A stretch of DNA of 64,000 bases, from the NCBI GenBank assembly GCA_009869945.1, contig WIXG01000348.1, positions 1-64,000 of the forward strand. Reading direction: 5' to 3'. The stretch's first letter is position 1. Each line of letters begins with the position of its first letter. Shown one piece after another: positions 62,211 to 64,000 of this stretch. The notes beneath the pieces were generated by a model. The model worked only from the letters and a program-made list of their open reading frames with translations. It was not told the DNA's origin and searched no databases. The position numbers and the translations under genes are program-made. The stretch is from Mesaphorura yosii (Eukaryota > Arthropoda > Collembola > Poduromorpha > Tullbergiidae).

Positions 62211-64000
62211 CTTGAGAATTCTTGACTTGCACTCGACGGACGTATTGTACAAAAAGCGATTGTGGTACAATTAATGTATACCGGACCTTGAAAAGGTTGC
62301 GGGCGGGTCAAATCGTAAATCGTACCTGTCCGGCTCGCGAGTAGGAAATTAGGTGATGAGATCGCGTAGAATTCCAAGTCAGGAGTCAAGGTCTTGAAAA
62401 GGCCGTAGCCGTACGTGGACGTGTCTTGTTCGTATCACACGTCGGAAGGAAACCCTTTTAACTTATTGGATCATAATCATGTTCGTACATTATGTATCTC
62501 GCTCTCAACATTCGCCAATTGAACGAACGTACAATGTAGTCCATAGAGTCAGTCCAAACCGAATTCCTTTCCAGATTCCGAAGTCAAAGCCGCTTAGCCG
62601 CTCTCGCTGGATAAGTCGTTCCATAGATTCTCCCTTTCCATTTTCTTCATGCAACTCATAGGTACATAGGCGATAGTAACGATGCGCGTCTTTGTCGATA
62701 CTTACCAGCTGCTTTGTTGCAGCAGCGCTTGTTCGGTTCCAATCCAACTCCAGTCAAGTCTCAATTTGGGGCCTAATAGTATCTCATTAATGTCTGCTCC
62801 ATTTTCACTCTAGTCTATACCAGTAACTATGCTTTGTGAGTGCATAACTACAATACTACAAAAGCAAATGGAGTTTACATAATTATTGAACCAGCTAGAA
62901 GTGCAGTGAGTGACCTAATGAGGAAATCGGAGCCATAAAAGCAAAGTTAGCCCCGAATCAATCGATTGACCCACAAACCTGGTATCAGATCGGAGTCACT
63001 GGTCAGATAATGATCAAGACTCGACTTTAGTTGAGGCTGAGCTGCAGAGACAGGAAGCAATAAAAGTAAAGAGTACTGATCTCCGCGAAAGTGAGCTGTG
63101 ATTGGATTTTTCAAGTGTATTTCATCTCAACAACGCAACACACGGTTTAATTGTAGACAATCGCTGCTTGTGCAATACCAGGTTACGTTTCGCCATTCCA
63201 TGGATCTAACTTAAGGTAAATTAATTAAAGACTACTGTGTAACGAATGCATATGTAAGATAACCGCTGACAACCCACTAAAGCACGTAACTGTTGTGTGA
63301 GGTTGGTTTAATTTCTCAGAGTCAGAATATTATCAATGGCATCACTTGACGTGTGAGGTCCAGAGTCTGGTCTCATTCATCATCGTTGTTTCGCATTCGT
63401 ATTCGTACCCTCCTAGTTTGGAAGTGTCAACTTCGGCATATATTTCCACACGTGTGTTTTCGTTTAATTTTTTTTCCAAGTCAGGTAGAAGTAGAATTGC
63501 AGCTAAAATTCAAGTATTTAACTGTGGAGCTTGAGGCTCGATACAATAGGCATCCAACAAATTACGAATAGCCACTGACGCTTTCAAACGATGAAACCGT
63601 TCGAAAATTGATTTTGTATGACTAGATTTCGGATAAAGTATAAAAGTTTTTTTATTATTATAGTGTCGTAGAAGAAGTTGCAGGGTACTTTCGATAACCA
63701 CCTTTGATGTCCCTTAATCAATATTTTATTACAATGGTAATAATAATCCGACCAATAGTAACGGGAATGAATCCTTATTCCTGCATCTGTCTCCTTACTT
63801 TGTTCGTCGTGCCGTCCACCAGCCATTCGACTCCGGCTTCTAGCTCAGCGTCTTATTACTGACTACATGCATTATTAACAACACACTCGAGGTTTCACCA
63901 CCGAGCCCCGAGACCTAATTAAAGTATTCTTAGAGGATTACATACACGTTCATGCACGTATGACGTACAGTACATATAAATACGGGGCTCATACTTCTAT
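62211..64000. other. Right flank, nothing recognised
   Basis: About 1.8 kb with short unsupported frames only. If the ORF at 62031 is a first exon, this would be its first intron. Confidence 0.3.

Overview
This window is nuclear DNA from an invertebrate animal. The genes are split by many short introns (most 60-100 nt, GT-AG, with AATAAA signals after several stop codons). The gene set is metazoan: LIM and PET-LIM proteins, a Cys-loop receptor channel, a ZDHHC23-type palmitoyltransferase, mitochondrial RNase P subunit TRMT10C, katanin p60 and SET. Compact introns and the Prickle/Espinas-like gene suggest an ecdysozoan (arthropod or tardigrade), but I cannot fix the species from sequence alone.

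Layout. 0.6-3.0 kb (minus): an eIF2alpha-kinase-like domain fused to four paxillin-like LIM domains. 4.2-4.5 kb (plus): a small CARD-only protein, head-to-head with it. 4.7-6.0 kb (minus): a complete SET/NAP histone chaperone, converging on the CARD gene. 6.3-8.0 kb: a 1.7-kb inverted-repeat (foldback) element with a decayed Tc1/mariner element inserted in one arm. 10.4-12.8 kb (plus): a pentameric ligand-gated channel with a long proline-rich N-terminus. 12.9-13.5 kb (minus): a short ORF resembling the nardilysin N-terminus, with a perfect 23-bp hairpin upstream. 14.8-15.9 kb (minus): an unknown single-pass membrane protein. 21.7-23.2 kb (minus): two tandem paralogous 128-residue membrane proteins. 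25.2-29.0 kb (minus): katanin p60, whose 1.5-kb first intron holds decayed GIY-YIG nuclease coding sequence on the other strand. 30.4-32.0 kb (minus): TRMT10C. 32.4-33.8 kb (plus): ZDHHC23-like. 34.2-35.6 kb (minus): an unknown disordered, basic protein. 41.5-46.5 kb (plus): two tandem paralogous secreted or membrane proteins of a family I do not recognise. 49.9->58.0 kb (plus): a Prickle/Testin-type PET-LIM gene with a 6.5-kb intron that holds a possible small secreted-protein ORF on the minus strand. 62.0 kb: a Lys/Thr-rich ORF, possibly a first exon.

Large stretches (15.9-21.7, 23.2-25.2, 35.6-41.5, 46.5-49.9, 58.0-64.0 kb) show no gene I can support. Exon models were built by hand from splice motifs, and every model called as a gene keeps its reading frame across all junctions. 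The most novel item is the kinase-LIM fusion. Next are the two unfamiliar tandem families, the channel's unusual selectivity-filter sequence, and the DHHC enzyme with an eroded zinc-binding domain.
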